Shown here piece by piece: positions 63,173-64,000 of a DNA stretch of 64,000 nt (its first letter is position 1; the number at the start of each line of letters is the position of its first letter). The stretch lies in assembly GCF_051859025.1 (NCBI RefSeq), contig NZ_JBHYGL010000003.1, forward strand, positions 103,040-167,039, given 5' to 3'. Below the pieces are notes generated by a model. That model was not told the DNA's origin. It saw only the letters and a list, made by a program, of their open reading frames with translations, and searched no databases. The stretch is from Falsiroseomonas sp051859025 (lineage in GTDB: Bacteria; Pseudomonadota; Alphaproteobacteria; Acetobacterales; Acetobacteraceae). A program made the translations under genes and the position numbers.

Positions 63173-64000
63173 TCAGGTCAGCCTGCCGGGACCGATGCTT
63201 CGGAGCAGCTCGCCCATCTGCGCCATGTTCGCGCGCAGGAAATCGGCGAACTCCTCCCGGCTGGATCCGATGACTTCTTGCGTCGAGAGCATGGCCCGGA
63301 GACGCGGGTTCCGCGACGCTGCCCGCAGTTCCTCGGCGATCTTCGCGACGATTGGCTCCGGCGTGCCGGCGGGTGCGAGGTAGCCGGTCCAAGAGTAAAT
63401 CTCGACGGGCAGCCCGGCTTCGAGCAGGGTTGGAAGGTCCGGCAGGTCCGGGAAACGGTTACGTCCCGTGATCCCCAGGGCGCGCACGGCGCCCTGCTGC
63501 ACCAATGGCAGCGCCTGCGCGGAGCCGGCGAAAACCAGGTGGACCCGCCCACCCAGGAGGTCGTTCATGTACTCCGACGCGCCGCGGTAGGGGATGTGTT
63601 CCATCGCCGTACCAGTGGCTTTCATGAAGAGTTCCGCGGCGATGTGGTTCGTCGTCCCGGTACCGCCGGTGCCGAAGTTCAGATCACGCGGCCGCGACTG
63701 GAGGTGCCCTACCAACTCGTTCACCGTCCGCGCGGGCACGTCGTTGTTGACGATGAGGATGTGAGGGGCGCGCGAGACGAGGCTTAGCGGGATGAAGTCC
63801 CGCAACGGGTGGACCGGGGCGCGCGGGTGAAGGTGCGGGTTGATCGTAAGGTTGTTCGTTTGCTGGAGGAGCGTGTAGCCGTCCGCCGGAGCCCGCGACG
63901 CCACCTCGGTCGCGATGAGCGTGTTGCCGCCGGGCCGGTTGTCTAGTAACCGTCGTCTGGGCCCCACGGCGATCGCGGCTTGACGGTACGTCGAAGGCGG
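63173..64000 (-). CDS. Bug/TctC-family solute-binding protein (partial, possibly frameshifted)
   Basis: The frame runs from the right edge to the stop at 63173 with Bug motifs DNRPGGNTLIATE, GTGGTGTTNHIAAE, HIPYRGASEYMNDLLGGRVH and a C-terminal SSREEFADFLRANM. Upstream of DNRPGG the frame reads AVGPRRRLL, whereas the family has LGQ-VVV before it; the +1 frame reads GAQTTV there, so an extra base near 63945 is suspected. It converges on the beta-propeller gene (28-bp gap). The signal peptide and start lie beyond the window. Confidence 0.75.
   Translation of the reverse strand, partial: PPSTYRQAAIAVGPRRRLLDNRPGGNTLIATEVASRAPADGYTLLQQTNNLTINPHLHPRAPVHPLRDFIPLSLVSRAPHILIVNNDVPARTVNELVGHLQSRPRDLNFGTGGTGTTNHIAAELFMKATGTAMEHIPYRGASEYMNDLLGGRVHLVFAGSAQALPLVQQGAVRALGITGRNRFPDLPDLPTLLEAGLPVEIYSWTGYLAPAGTPEPIVAKIAEELRAASRNPRLRAMLSTQEVIGSSREEFADFLRANMAQMGELLRSIGPGRLT

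Overview
The window is very GC-rich with tightly packed genes, many ATGA/TGATG stop-start overlaps and frequent GTG starts. Six Bug (TctC-type) solute-binding proteins, a benzoate ortho-cleavage operon and many insertion-sequence (IS) remnants suggest a chromosomal accessory region of a metabolically versatile alphaproteobacterium, probably an Acetobacteraceae (Roseomonas-like) environmental strain. This assignment is inferred from gene content and style only; there is no rRNA or marker gene here.

Layout. (1) 1-1540: the start of a membrane-anchored TerB-N-domain gene runs off the left edge, followed by a PIN-toxin/antitoxin pair whose antitoxin has an in-frame amber codon and which carries a palindromic operator. 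(2) 1583-14102: a four-gene minus-strand operon encodes a Tat-exported 5'-nucleotidase-like pseudoenzyme, a lipoprotein and two giant proteins (1535 and about 1750 aa) that match no family I recognise. It is the best candidate here for an undescribed system. (3) 14211-20735: an IS graveyard (IS5, IS66, IS481, doubly deleted IS21, ISL3, IS3) contains an M35-like metallopeptidase of lower GC and a tyrosine recombinase preceded by a striking palindrome array. (4) 20795-22672: a copper P-type ATPase lacking its N-terminus. (5) 23191-29895: an acid-catabolism cluster (two SDRs, Bug protein, class III CoA-transferase, VOC protein, mesaconyl-CoA-hydratase-like dehydratase, IclR regulator) with a divergent promoter carrying a long inverted repeat. 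(6) 30571-32063: a DadA-family oxidase under a tandem glycine riboswitch. (7) 32139-46439: one long minus-strand unit running from a Bfd-like ferredoxin through benABCD, catABC and an ABC transporter (livKHMGF order) to a beta-keto acid cleavage enzyme, an M20 amidohydrolase and a Bug protein, faced by a divergent BenM/CatM-type regulator with a canonical ATAC-N7-GTAT box. (8) 47704-53909: an IS6 element that has cut an amidohydrolase gene, a hydroxyacid dehydrogenase, a Bug protein, a broken zinc-ribbon gene, a 5'-truncated FMN hydroxyacid dehydrogenase and an IclR regulator. (9) 53976-64000: GntR regulator, HD-like protein, three Bug proteins, and an operon of isocitrate-lyase-like enzyme, aconitase, HpcH/HpaI aldolase and an exported beta-propeller.

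How it works together. Benzoate is dihydroxylated by BenABC, rearomatised by BenD to catechol, cleaved by CatA and isomerised by CatB and CatC to the 3-oxoadipate enol-lactone. The ABC transporter probably imports the aromatic acid. The co-operonic BKACE enzyme could in principle split 3-oxoadipate with acetyl-CoA. The other clusters look like separate carboxylic-acid catabolic modules, each with its own binding protein and local regulator. No TctA/TctB membrane components are present in the window.
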